Assembly: GCA_012295275.1 (NCBI GenBank)
Contig: CM022674.1
Location: 16,021,916-16,085,915, forward strand
Origin: Chrysomallon squamiferum
Lineage: Eukaryota; Mollusca; Gastropoda; Neomphalida; Peltospiridae
DNA length: 64,000 nt
Reading direction: 5' to 3'
Both the position numbers and the translations under genes were made by a program. A model generated the notes under the pieces. It did no database searches and had not been told where the DNA came from. It saw only the letters and a list, made by a program, of their open reading frames with translations. Below, one piece after another: positions 11,169-23,279 of this stretch (within the stretch, counting starts at the first letter, position 1; the number at the start of each line of letters is the position of its first letter).

Positions 11169-13010
11169 ATGGTTGAATTTCCACTGGAGTCCATATTGTC
11201 CAAGATGTTTATCATGTCATTTCACTTGGCCTGTAGTGGTCGAATTCTCACAGTTGTGTCTGTGTTGTCTGTGCAAAGTGTTTTATACAGACCAGAGGTC
11301 TGAATTTCATTTTTTGTATTGGTATTACAAATATGATTAAGCTAGTATAACATTAAACAACCAAAATTATTATTAAACAAATTTTACGTAAAACATCTTA
11401 TGTTTTGAAGATGAAAAAAAAAAAAAAAGTACAAGGAAATGAATTTATTGTTTTTAAAAACAGAAAGAAGTGAAATTATTCATAAATAAAATAAATTATT
11501 TTTCCTCCATCTTAAAGATTTTTTTAATTTATTTATTTTTTTTATTTAAGGGAAATAATCTTTTTTAAGAAAAATGTTTGACACAATGAAAGTTTTGTCA
11601 CTAAACTGAAAAATACTTGAAGCTTTCATTTTCCTTTATGTTGGTTATTATGAACAATAATAAAATACAGAAAAATCGCAGCAAAATCAATTTATTCTGA
11701 CTAAATAATTTGTAATTCTAATATTTTAGGTGATATTTAAATAGTAATTTGTTTTGGTTTCCAGAGATTACCAATGATAAATTGTATAATTTTTTTTTTT
11801 TTTTTTTTTATTTAACTATAATTTTATTTATTAGAGTTATCAGTAATAAATGTTACAATTTTTTAGTTAACTCATTTCATTGTTAAGGTTTATCAATGAT
11901 AAATGTAATTTATGACTTTACAGGATAAACAAGCTCTTGCTGTCCAAAATAAAGGCCAGGTTCCTTCAGGCCAAGGATGACCACTTGACCATGTGTGTAG
12001 TGCACAGTTCAGTGAAGAACAGTCACTTCTCCAGTCCTGACTGTTAAGAGAAATTTGTACAGATTCAGACACTCAGATGTACTGAACATCTTTGTAAACA
12101 GATGCTGGGTATAATGGACAGGTAATTCAGTTCAGTACTATATTTTATAAACATTAAAATAACCACTTACTTAATTTCATCTGAGAATGTTTTAATATTA
12201 ATATTATTACATATAGTTTTATTGTTTATTTGTAAATACAGACTTTGTCATTGATTTACCAATTGCGATAACATAGCTGTAAGAGGAAATAGTCAATTGA
12301 ACATGCATTTTAGAAAGTTTAAATTTTAAAATTTTGAATAAGATAAAGATTATAGATTTTATTTGTTATCAATTTAAAAAGGTAAAAAATAAAAATAAAT
12401 AAACTATATTTTATTATTAAAATTATTAGATTCATACTTAAAGGTTCTGACTTGACTTGTTCAAACTTGTGTTAAACACAAATATCCCCAGATAATCAAA
12501 ACTACAGGAATAAAAAGAAATATTTTAATAAATACAATCTGACTTTATTTCATTTCAGTTAAATTTTATTTCACTCCAGATATATATTCGTTGAAAACAT
12601 CACTCCAAATTGAAGTGAAGAAATAAAATTGTAATTGTTGTTCTACAAACGTGTACAATGTAATGTTTCATTTTCAGAAACAAGCTGGATGTTATGTCAG
12701 ATTCACCACAGAGTACAGAAATCTATTTACAGCAGATTCTTACAGCAAAGAAATCACAGGACAGTTACAGATCAACAACTGAAAATCAGATATTTTATAT
12801 CTGTGCTGTTTTAACAGGCTGAGTGATTGGTAAGTAAACTGTATGTACATTTAATTTGTAATACTGTAACTGACATTTGTTTTTATAAATGTACGTATGT
12901 CATGTCTGATTTTTCACACAAGCTGGTGTTGTACACAGAGTACAGAAATCTATTTACAGCAGATTCTTCACATCATGTCAGTTTAACTGTCTGCTTGACT
13001 GGTAAATAAA
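11169..13010 (+). pseudogene. DHX8 (PRP22) helicase C-terminal exon remnants, left copy
   Basis: Exon A (11169-11297) reads [14 protein letters not shown] ... [12 protein letters not shown] and exon B (11924-12121) begins DKQALA and ends KQMLGIMDR. Exon C (12678-12829) begins NKLDVMS and ends in another frame as FNRLSDW. A weaker exon D (about 12905-13005) reads HKLVLYTEYR. In that order they match the C-terminal part of spliceosomal DEAH-box helicase DHX8/PRP22, after the helicase core and into the OB-fold region, and exon edges coincide with splice sites. Introns are kept, so this is a duplicated gene fragment and not a retrocopy. Lesions include frameshifts and a stop inside exon B and a frameshift in exon C. 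No helicase core (DEAH motif) is present. It cannot make a working helicase. Confidence 0.8.
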
Positions 13011-14780
13011 TGTAAAAGTTTCGCTCTCAAATTTTAATAGACTTTTACCTCATGCCTTTCAGTAACCACGAAGTGAACAATAATTTTAAATGGTCTGTTT
13101 CAGGCGATAGTTATTAATTATTATTTTTGATAATGACAGTGTGAGAGAAAAACCCTCTACATTTTCACTGTTAATTAAGTCAGCTATTTTTATGTTCAGT
13201 TTTCAGTGTACATTTTTTAATAAATGAGTAACAGACTGCACAAATCAAGATTGATACTACAATCTGTTACTTCTCATCTCAACTCTACTACGAAGTCACA
13301 AAACATCAGATTTGAATTTTATCTAGTCTTCGTTATACATGTCAAATTGTATAATACAAATTCAGAGGTAGACTTTTATAACCAGGACATATTAATACTG
13401 TTTATAGACTTCTGAATATTATTTTACTTTTAATAAAAACACATTTAAATTTTTAAATTTTCAGATTTATAATAAGAAATGTTAATGATAATCATCTGTT
13501 CATTCTAAATGATTTCTTGAGTTTGCCTCCAAGTTTTTCAAGTTTTCTGATCACACTGAACTAGGCAAGCAGAAGAAATAGCATAAGATCAAACATCTCA
13601 AAAATAATAATAAAAAGAAGCCAAATGCCAGGAGAATACTGATAACTTCTAGAAAAATCCACACCATACAAAAGTTTAAAAACGTTACTTGTGTGAGTCA
13701 TGGACTTTACACTTACTGAATAATTTATAAAACTGTGATTTCAGATTGGAAGTCACAATGTTGTTCATACAAGATATAGTTACATACAGATCAGTATACA
13801 TGTTTCGACCAGATACAACACGAAGTACAGTCAGGTCTGTGTGAAAAAAAGACTTAATTTTTTTTAAATGATTTATGCTAGAAATGATTGATTACTGCTT
13901 TACATTAAAGTGTTTGGTCCAGGGGAGATAATTTCATTTTTGTAATTTTATTTTTGTAATTTTTAATTTAATTTAAAAAAAAAAAAAAATACTTAATCAT
14001 CTAATACAAATATTGAATAACAAAGAATACTAACACTTCTGGTAAAGATTTGTCCAATAAATGTATCTTAATAAAAAATAAAATGGAAGTAGATAAGGTT
14101 TTGTTTTTTGGAAGATAAGATCAGAAATTATACATTTTCTTAATAAATAATTTTCAGATTACAAATTATTAATTAATCTTCTAACCTTTTTGTAAACAAA
14201 TGCAGTGGCATTTTTTATTTCATTTTGTATATTTTATTATTATACTTTTGTTGGATAGATCAGAAATCGGTATTTTTTATATTTTACAGCACCTTTTTCT
14301 CTCATCTTAAAAACCTTATAAAACATTTAAAAACATTTTTAATTTAAAAGTTCAATAATATATTATGTAATGCTTTTCTAAATTTTTAATTAAGGATTTT
14401 ATGTCATTTATATGAAAAAGTAATTTTTAATTCTTTTGTATTATTTTTAATTTTAATATTTTTAGCAAACATCCTAAGATGAGGAATATTTTTATTTACA
14501 TAGCTTTGGTACATTAACCAAAACTTAATAAACATTACAAATTCTTGTATATTAGTAGCTGTTCAAAATTATTTGAATTTTCTGATTCATGATGAGTGCA
14601 TGAAATATCCATAACACAGAGAGAAAAAAATCACAGACTAATTTAGACTGTTTATTTTAAGAAAATAAAATAAAATTTGATTACATATATTTATTTATTT
14701 GTATTTTAAAATACCAGCCTAAGAGACACACACTGATGTACTGGGTGAACCAAAAAATATTTTCTGAACATTAACACCTC
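13011..14780. other. Non-coding AT-rich stretch of the left arm
   Basis: I see no gene. The sequence mirrors 23320-25080 of the right arm with many small indels in A/T runs. A 63-residue open frame at 13224-13415 has a recognisable mirror open frame in the right arm but no protein features. Confidence 0.65.
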
Positions 14781-14849
14781 ATAGTTGATATGTCACAGTA
14801 TGATCTGGTGTTGAGGTCCAGAGAGACAGTGGCTTCCACAGTTATGTCC

Positions 14850-16259
14850 CCTTGGCTTGGAAATCCATAAGCTGTGACATGTGATGTAAGAGGAAATTTC
14901 CTAGACATTGTTGGAGATGTTGTCCTGTTTCTTGGAGTTTTGTCTCTTTCCTGTGCTTTTGAATGATTAAGTGTTTTTCTTTGGCTGGTTTTAGCATTAA
15001 AGCTTCAAGTTTTTCTCCTGATTGCTCACATTTGACTGTTGAGATTGGTCACCTGCTGTAGTAACACTCTACAACTTCATGCATCAGAATTGTTGTAGTT
15101 GGACGTGGTCGGCTGCAGTGTGTGTTGTATGTCCAGGTAAACAAACTGCGCTGCTCATTGGTGAAACTTTGACACAACTCTGAGTCGAATATGATGTTGG
15201 ACAAGAGTGAAGAACAAACTGGTCTGAATCTGATTGGTGAGAGCACTGTCTCATCTGTGTAAATAAATAAATCAATAAATAAATAAAATAATGAATAAAA
15301 TATTAAGTAAATAAACTGACAAACAAATAAAATACTGAATATTACTACTACTATTGCAACAATCTACTATTAGTACTGCTACTACTATTACAACTAGTAC
15401 TACTACTACAACTAGTACTATGACTACAACTAGTATTTTTATGACTGTGAGTCACAAAAGATACATTATGATCACAAAGCATCATCGGCTAAAATATCAC
15501 CTATTACTACAAACAAGAATGATTATTATTAAGTACTAATACTGTAACAACTACACTACAAAAATGAGTTTACTACAACTACTGCTGTTACTGTAAGAAC
15601 AACGACAACCTCTGTAGATGCTTCTGTTCCTGCCAGGCTAGTTCAGATTCTTTGATGACATTTCTCTCATGTGGTGAGCTCACAGAATTACCTCTTCTTG
15701 TGTACTGAGTAGTTTCTGAAAAACAAGCATTTATTTGTAGATATACAAAATAGTTCTCTTTCTGACAAATACATATATTAATCACTAATGTTTTATCCTG
15801 ATATATATATATATATTTTTGTTTTTTTAAATTTCTATATTATAAATATACTAAAATTCGTAGAATCATCAAATTATAGTGAAAACTAAGAAATGGCAAA
15901 ATTAATTTTTAAAATTTGAAATAAAAACAAAATAAAGTTAACTGCATTCTGGGAGTTGAAAACGAAACAAGAAATGGTTTTTATTACTCTTACTACAAAT
16001 ATAAACTAACAAGAAATGAAATAATGCAAAAGGATATAAGGAAACATGGAAGTGAACTAAAGTATCCTGCTATTTGTATACAACAATTAATTTACTTGTT
16101 ATTGTAGACTATCCTTGCACTAATCTGCTTTTCTTACTCTGTATTGAGAATATTTTACCAATACCAAAACTGAGAAGAATGTAAGTAGATTGTTAAACAG
16201 AAAAGTTAATGATTGTGTTTTTCATACCAGTTTTATAATTTCTATCCAGAAGAACTGCT
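14850..16259 (-). pseudogene. Exon remnants of an unrecognised protein, left copy
   Basis: On the minus strand there are exon-like blocks with splice sites: 16259-16228, ending KL before gtatg; 15715-15595, reading RRGNSVSSPHERNVIK and EQKHLQRLSLFL; 15265-15070; and a block near 15030-14850 reading KHRKETKLQETGQHLQQ. In the right arm the second and third blocks join in phase into one open frame. Here a 2-base difference in the third block breaks that frame. The composition looks helical or coiled-coil, but I do not recognise the family. It lies downstream of the CAMSAP exons on the same strand, but I see no CAMSAP similarity. Confidence 0.5.
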
Positions 16260-16490
16260 CTGCAGGAAAGATTAAGAGTTTTTTCTCGTATTCTATCTCA
16301 TGTGCACAGGAAGTCCTTGTATTGAAGTGGAAAAATTGATGGAAATGTTTTGATGAGGAAAAGATTTTATAAAGAATTAGGTATTCTTAACCCATCTTTC
16401 AAACATATAGCTGAAGAAAAAATAAATAACAATGAGGCAGTTAATATCTAAAAATACAGGAAAAAATAATGATTAGGATATACGACTGTG

Positions 16491-16496
<6 letters not shown>

Positions 16497-16585
<89 letters not shown>
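16497..16585. repeat. GA microsatellite, about 89 bp
   Basis: This pure GA run lies just inside the spacer. Poly Leu-Ser frames on the minus strand are artefacts of the repeat. Confidence 0.95.
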
Positions 16586-16589
<4 letters not shown>

Positions 16590-17068
16590 CTATACAGTTT
16601 GTGATTTTGTTGATTATGAAATATAAAATTACAAAAACAATAACAACACATCTAACTATAAACATCAATAAATTTAATATATGCTAAATTTCAAAGTTAC
16701 CAACTGATTCATTATTTTATTTACAAAAGTTGTGTTTATTAAACTAACCATGAAAACTGAGAGACTGCAGACAATAGAAACTACAGTACATTGTCTCCTA
16801 TGTAACAGGAAAGTTAAACACTTTAAAATACTCATTCCTTTGTTTTAAAATACAGAAATAAACATTTACAACAAAATAATCGCATTTATATGAATTTAAG
16901 TATATGCATGTGTCTGTGGGTATGTGTGTATGTCTTTGTGTTTGTGTGTGTGTATATGTGTACTTACTGATATATTATTTACAAACTGCAACTTCATATA
17001 TTAAATTAAATTAAACTTCATTAGTTTTAGAATAATGAGAAATATAAAGAAAACAAACTCAAATTCAC

Positions 17069-18102
17069 CTGCTCAGATTTTTTCTCCTTTGCAACGGCAG
17101 CAGTTCAAACTTTATTTAACCAGAAAATAAGTGTGTCCTCAGTGCCTGATGGAAGTTCACTGGATGTGTTAAAAGTTGTAATTTGTCTGAAAGTTTAAAA
17201 GTTTCTTGCTCGAAATGCTGAATGTAAAGTCTTTGTTCTCATTACATTATATGATAAATTATATAAAATGGGCAGCCCAAATTTCATTCTCCATCTCCCT
17301 CTGTTCTGTCTTGAGATCCTTCATCCTCTCTCCTTCTCATACATTCATACATTTGCAAATTTAACTGCAATCATCATAATACTTCTCCTTCTTAGTGATC
17401 AAAGTAGAAAGATGAATACCTTTAAATACACCTCAACAATAAAATAAATAAACTTTAACATACCCAAACAATCTCATTTTAATTATAATTTTTTTTTTCA
17501 AATTTTAGTATTTAACAAGATAATAAATATAAAATAAAAAAATAAATAAATTAAATAAAAACAACATACCTGACAGCTTGAACAGCACATACTACTGAAA
17601 CAAATTCACTGGCATACATCAACATCAGCACATGAATTAAAGCAATATATGCATACTGAAATTGAATAAAAATAATAACAATAAAAAACAAAAATAATAA
17701 ATAAACAGTCAGAGATAAATAACTAATACTTCTGTCTTTATTAACACTAAAATCTTACTGGATTATTGAGATAAAATAGGCTGTGTGGTATTTTTTACAT
17801 ACTTTGTTATTAATAAATTGTTATCGAGTTATGCATGATAATGATACTGATGATAATGTTAATGATAATAATAATAAAAATAACAATGAACAAAACAACA
17901 GCAAATAAGTGATTATTATTTCACTGTTTTATAATTAACTACAAAACTTATTTTACTCTCTACAACACAAAAATAATACAAACTAAACTCACAACTGAGA
18001 ATGGAACAGGCTGCGTGAGAATGGTTTCTGTAACAGCTGATTCGTCCTTCTCCATGATGTAAATTCCCTTTCTAGACAGCATCTCAATAATACTGTGTTG
18101 AC
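17069..18102 (-). pseudogene. CAMSAP/Patronin CH-domain exon remnants
   Basis: Three minus-strand exons fit splice sites and phase exactly. Exon a (18102-17993) reads HSIIEMLSRKGIYIMEKDE; exon b (17655-17570) reads YAYIALIHVLMLMYASEF; exon c (17186-17069) reads LPSGTEDTLIFWLNKV followed by a TGA. The order and spacing match the N-terminal calponin-homology region of CAMSAP/Patronin, the family that binds and protects microtubule minus ends (typical counterparts are SRKGIYVMES and LEDAMVFWINKV). The stop at the end of the FWLNKV motif and the absence of other CAMSAP parts (the conserved CH core after the linker, coiled coils, the CKK domain) in the window make this a decayed fragment. A functional gene extending past the gap cannot be fully excluded. 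Confidence 0.75.
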
Positions 18103-19439
18103 CTATGAAAAATATTTAATACCAACAGTAAATATAAAGTTTATTACTTTTTTTACGAAAATGATGTATATAAATAACCCTCAGGTGTTTGAATGAATCT
18201 GATATTGTCGCTGAAGAATGTCTGTGATGACACAATCCTGAGAGACATATCGAGTATAAATACAAATTTTATACATTGTGCAAATGTTTTGTTCTTTTTG
18301 ACTTATAGGAGTTATTCTGGGTGGAAACTTTCTTTTTTACTTCAGTTTAAATATAAATATATATATTATCATATGTGGCTGTTTTAATTATTTTTATTTA
18401 CATACAAAATTGCCCAACACACACACACATAGTGACAATACTGAATATGGTGAATACCTCTATCTTTCACTCACTCTTCTCTCACACATACATCTTTATC
18501 TCATTCCAGGGCTAAAAATGTGCGTGAATCTCCAAATCTGATTCGCAGCAACATAAAACATTTGAATCTATTTGGATTCATGTCAAATGTTTCCAAAATT
18601 CTATAGAACTGATAATCAACGAGTAAAACATTACCAAATTAAAAACAAAACTAGTCTGGTTAACAAGCATCAGTTTAAAGTGGTTTCAAAAGTGTAGCAT
18701 ACATTCCAATCCGTGTTTGTTCCAAACATTGTGATTTATCAAGATTAGTCTGGTGTGAAGTCAAGTGGTGGTTGTCCCATTTCTATGAACAAAAAATTGC
18801 TAACAAAGAAAACTGAAAGTAACATGTTTGTTCATTTTTACACAGTAACATGGTTATAGTTATTGAGTGTGCCAAATTTACTATTATATCAGAATTACTA
18901 TATTAGTTCATTGATATTATGTTCTTTACCTTAAATTTCCTGGTCTTTTCACTCCATGATTGATTTGTTTTGCTGGTTTTAGAAATGTGCTTTGGTAACA
19001 TCCACACAAACATCGAATCAACGGCATTGCGCAAGAACATATTGTATGCACTGTTTATAAATCTTCTAAAGATAACCTGGTAAGACATTAAAGAAAACAA
19101 ACTGTAAAGACGAAATGGAAAAATCTTCAACTGAAAAAACAGTAAAAGAACAGTTTCAAATTCCTGGTCTAAACAAATAAACAAAATGTTTGTTTTTGAC
19201 AGTACCAATCAAAACATAATGCATGCCACATGCAAAGTTTATCAAATGCACTTTTAATGAACCGATACGTTGTACAGAGGAAAACTGTTCAAGAGCTGAA
19301 CGCTTATGTACGGTATGGAACTAATTATATGTTTAAACCTAATCTTGAAGGTCACATGACATTAGCAGGTCATATTAAATGTTTAGAAATTTATACCAGT
19401 GAACTGGTCTCCAAAAGACAAAAAAACATTGATATACAT

Positions 19440-19760
19440 GTTTGGTTCTGCCAGAGACCAAGCTCTAAAAACTGCAGCCAGCCATAAGATGCAGTCTGTA
19501 TACTGGCTGGAAATAAAAACCATGTAGCTAAAACTAAGAAAGACTGCTTTCCACTACCTAGAATAGATGTCATTAAATGCTTTGTATGGAGCTCAATGGT
19601 TTACTATACTGGATATGGTCAGTGAATACAACCAGGTTGCAGCTGAGGATAAAGACAAAGACAAAACTGCATTGATCACTCCAATGGGTTTGTTTGAATA
19701 CAATTGAATGCCTTTTGGTTTATCAGGAGCCCCAGCCACATTTCAAAGACTCATGCTTTA
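19440..19760 (+). mobile_element. Ty3/gypsy retrotransposon reverse transcriptase remnant
   Basis: Frame-shifted pieces read KDCFPLPRID (about 19539-19568), then ILDM..EYNQV (about 19605-19640), then PMGLFEYN*MPFGLSGAPATF (about 19681-19745). These are classic Ty3/gypsy RT blocks: KDSYPLPRID, the LDL..GY block that carries a catalytic aspartate, and MPFGL.NAPATFQ. At least one frameshift and a TGA in place of the usual arginine show it is dead. No LTRs, integrase or YVDD block were identified. Confidence 0.8.
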
Positions 19761-19794
19761 TAAACTATAATAGAACCATATCAAACCCTTTTAA

Positions 19795-20160
19795 TAGATA
19801 TATTTGTATAATTAGTAATGATAGAAAGAAAAGGAATATATCCAGTGATGATGAGGTTGATGCCATACCAACTAATAAGTATTTAAAAAGTTCTACAACA
19901 TTATCGGAATCTTCTAGTGATAATTTATTTTCTTCAAATAGTGATTTCGAAATACCCTGCGGGCAAAAGAAGCTGTAACAGCTACGATAGACCCTGTTGT
20001 TCATACCCTATATTGAAGCGTTACAATATATTTAACTATGAAGTGAAGTTAGAACAAAGGAGGAAGCAATTAACTTTTGTCAAAATTTAAAACGTCTACC
20101 AAACATTATGAGATGCCAAACTGTAAATGTGTGATTTGAACAAATTAACATTGGTGAAAT
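19795..20160 (+). other. Unassigned segment after the gypsy remnant
   Basis: An open frame ending near 19978 reads a basic then Ser/Asp-rich stretch (RKKRNISSDDEVD, SESSSDNLFSSNSD) directly after the RT remnant. It could be part of a transposon gene, but the frame is a shadow of the RT frame at its start and I recognise no domain. Confidence 0.25.
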
Positions 20161-20162
20161 GG

Positions 20163-20357
20163 AAAAATCTTAATTACTCACATTTTTTATTTCAGTTTAA
20201 TAAAAACATTTGTAAAGACAAAAGTAAAAATCATAATTACTTACATTTTTTATTTCAGTTTAATAAACAGATTTGTAAACACAAAAGTAAAAATCACAAT
20301 TACTTACATTTTTGATTTGAGTTCAATAAACAGATTTGTAAACCCAAACGTAAAAAT
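20163..20357 (+). repeat. 63-bp tandem repeat, three copies
   Basis: The unit, which starts aaaatcataattacttacat, occurs three times exactly 63 bases apart (anchor t at 20168, 20231 and 20294). Because 63 is a multiple of three, an open frame repeats the motif NYLHFLFQFNK. With only three AT-rich units and no family match, it is more likely a minisatellite than a protein repeat. Confidence 0.8.
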
Positions 20358-21300
20358 CAGGTGCCTTTAAGAAAAGGTAATGGTTTGAGGCGTCAAACTC
20401 ATCCATAAGAAGAAGTTTGTTAATTATGTAGTTTTTGAAAACAATATCTGATAGAAATTGCTCAAACATAAACCACCATTCCCAAAGAAGAAATCAAAGG
20501 AGAGAAAGAAACTTCATCTGAAACTATTACTGACTATTACAACTATTGTTGTGAAATTTGTGTTGAGTTGGAAAAAACGTAACAGTTGGAAAAGGTTGTC
20601 CTGCTGAAATAGATGAACCAAAATTTGGCAGTATTTGGGGGAATTTGTCATGAAAGAAGATATTTTTTCTTAATTCATTACAATTTACTATATTATAATT
20701 ATGTATTTATTCATAACATCCAGCAATCAAGGCACGTACCAACTTAACAGAAAACAGGGGTGTGTGATAGGAGATAACTACCAAGTACTCATTGCACAGA
20801 AGGAAATTTTGGCCTTCATCTTGCTGAATACATGAGGAGGAATAAATAAAACAAGGAGGAAGTATTCAGTGAACTGTCACGAATCATCAGTTTGGAGTAT
20901 ATTTGTTAATGATGACTATCTTTTGAAATGTATTATTTTGTATGATAACTAAAATGGCTGACATAACATCATACGTATTATTGCTTGACATGTTGAAGAA
21001 TTGTTTGCTTCTATCTGCTGTATTTAACCACTTAATTGTAGGTGTATAAAAGGTTTAAAAACTATTATTAAAACAAATATATATATATTATGTGTGGGTA
21101 TGGACAGATATTCCTCTAATCTATGTCAACTCATCTACAGGACAGGTGAGATGACTGTAAAGTGAGTCCAGTCCTTATTCATTTTAACTATGTGAGAGAT
21201 GTTACAGAACTGTATGCTGAATCAATAACTAAACCAAGTAAGAAAAGTACATCTGATCAAGCACCTGGAAGCTTTGTCCTGCTAGAATATACAACTAGGA

Positions 21301-21500
21301 NNNNNNNNNNNNNNNNNNNNNNNNNNNNNNNNNNNNNNNNNNNNNNNNNNNNNNNNNNNNNNNNNNNNNNNNNNNNNNNNNNNNNNNNNNNNNNNNNNNN
21401 NNNNNNNNNNNNNNNNNNNNNNNNNNNNNNNNNNNNNNNNNNNNNNNNNNNNNNNNNNNNNNNNNNNNNNNNNNNNNNNNNNNNNNNNNNNNNNNNNNNN
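21301..21500. other. Assembly gap of 200 N
   Basis: Exactly 200 undetermined bases, the kind of fixed-size filler used in scaffolding. The right palindrome arm begins about 60 bases after it. Sequence on either side of the gap therefore need not be truly adjacent, which matters for judging whether the palindrome is real. Confidence 0.99.
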
Positions 21501-23260
21501 TACATGCCACAAACCGAGTGTTGTTACCTAAACATCAGAATGGGACACACACTGACAGCAGAACAGACAGAGAAATTTATCAAAAAACTGGTATGAGAAA
21601 CACACTCATTAACTATTCTGTTTAACAATCTGCTTACATTCTTCTTGGTTTTTGTATTGGTAATATATTCTCAATACAGAGTAAGAAAAGCAGATTAGTG
21701 CAAGGATAGTCTACAATAACAAGTAAATTAATTGTGGAATACAAATAGCAGGATAACTTAGTTTACTTCCATGTTTGTTTATTTCCATTTGTATTATTTC
21801 ATTTCTTTTTAGTTTATATTTGTAGCAAGAGTAATGAAAACCATTTCTTGTTTTGTTTTCAAATCACAGAATGCAGTTCACTTTATTTTGTTTTTATTTG
21901 AAAGTTTAAAAATTTATTTTTCCATCTCTTAGTTTTTACTATAATTTGATGATTCTAACAATTTACTATATTTATAATTTAGAAATTTAAAAAAATATAT
22001 ATATATATATCAGGATAAAACATTAGTCATTAATATATGTATCTGTGAGAAAGAGAAATAGTTTGTATATCTACAAAGGTATATAAATAAAAAACTTGTT
22101 TTTCAGAAACTGCTCAGTACACAAAAAGAGGTAATTCTGTGAGCTCACCACAGGAGAGAAATGTCATCAAAGAATCTGTACTAGCCTGGCAGGAACAGAA
22201 GCATCTACAGAGGTTGTCGTTGTTCTTACAGTAACAGCAGTAGTAGTAGTAAACTCATTTTTGTAGTGTATTTGTTACAGTATTAGTACTTAATAATAAT
22301 CATTCTTGTTTGTAGTAATAGGTGATATTTTAGCCGATGATGCTTTGTGATCATAATGTATCTTGTGTGACTCACAGTCATAAAAATACCAGCTGTAGTC
22401 ATAGTACTAGTTGTACTAGTAGCAGCAGTACTAATAGTAGTTTTATTGTTGCAATAGTAGTAGTAATAGAGGGAGTTTGAGTATATAACAGTTACATGAG
22501 AAATTATTATAAAAGTCAAATGGAAAGTAGGTGTAGAAATAGGAACAATAGTAGTTGTAGTAGTAGTAGTAGTTGTTGTTGTTTTTGTTGTAGTAGTTAT
22601 AACGATAATAGTATAAAAAATATATTTGTTAGTTGAATAGGGGGAAAAAGAAAGAAAAATCATTAATACTTTATTTACCATTTTATTTAATACTTTATTC
22701 ATTTGTTTGTTTGTTTATTTACTTAATATTTTATTCAGTATTTTATTTATTTATTTATTGATTCAATGATTTATTGATTTATTTATTTACACAGACAAGA
22801 CAGTGCTCTCACCAATCAGATTCAGACCAGTTTGTTCTTCATTCTCTTGTCCAACATCAGATTCGACTCAGTCTTGTGTCAAAATTTCACCAATGAGCAG
22901 CTCAGTTTTGTTTACCTGGACATGCAGTGGACACTGCAGCTGACCACGTCCAACTACAACAACTCTGACAGCATGAAGTTGTAGAGTGTTACTACACCAG
23001 GTGACCAATCTCAACAGTCAAATGTGAGCAATCAGGAGAAAAACTTGAAGCTTTAATACTAAAACCAGCCAAAGAAAAACACTGAATCATTCAAAAGCAC
23101 AGGAAAGAGACAAAACTCGAAGAAACAGGACAACATCTCCAACAATGTCTAGGAAATTTCCTCACACATCACATGTCACAGCTTATGGATTTCCTGACTC
23201 ATACAGCAGAGTGGGACCAGTGCAGTATCAGTGACTATAACACTTGCTGTCTTCTTGCAG
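21501..23260 (+). pseudogene. Exon remnants of an unrecognised protein, right copy
   Basis: This mirrors the left-arm set at 16259-14850. A block ends at 21590 with EQTEKFIKKL before gtatg. Exon 22107-22230 reads KRGNSVSSPQERNVIKESVL and EQKHLQRLSLFL. The next exon starts at 22795 (after acacag) and reads QDSALTNQIQTSLFF ... FTNEQLSFVYLDMQWTL, stopping at the TAG just after SDSMKL near 22983. The last two join in phase through GT-AG sites to give about 100 open residues. A further block near 23040-23180 reads KHRKETKLEETGQHLQQ. The family is not recognised. Because this copy keeps a frame that the left copy lost, it may be closer to the ancestral exon. Confidence 0.5.
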
Positions 23261-23279
23261 TGCTGCAGTCAGGAATTAT

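Larger units (their letters stand above)
16260..21559. other. Spacer between the palindrome arms
   Basis: This is unique sequence with no mirror partner in the window. It holds three CAMSAP exons (minus strand), a GA microsatellite (16497-16585), a Ty3/gypsy reverse transcriptase remnant (about 19440-19760), a 63-bp tandem repeat (20163-20357) and the N gap. Nothing else in it looks coding with confidence. Confidence 0.8.

Noticed and set aside
20127-20315. Small repeat protein from the 63-bp repeat
   Set aside because: Only three AT-rich units, no upstream signals, and no family match.
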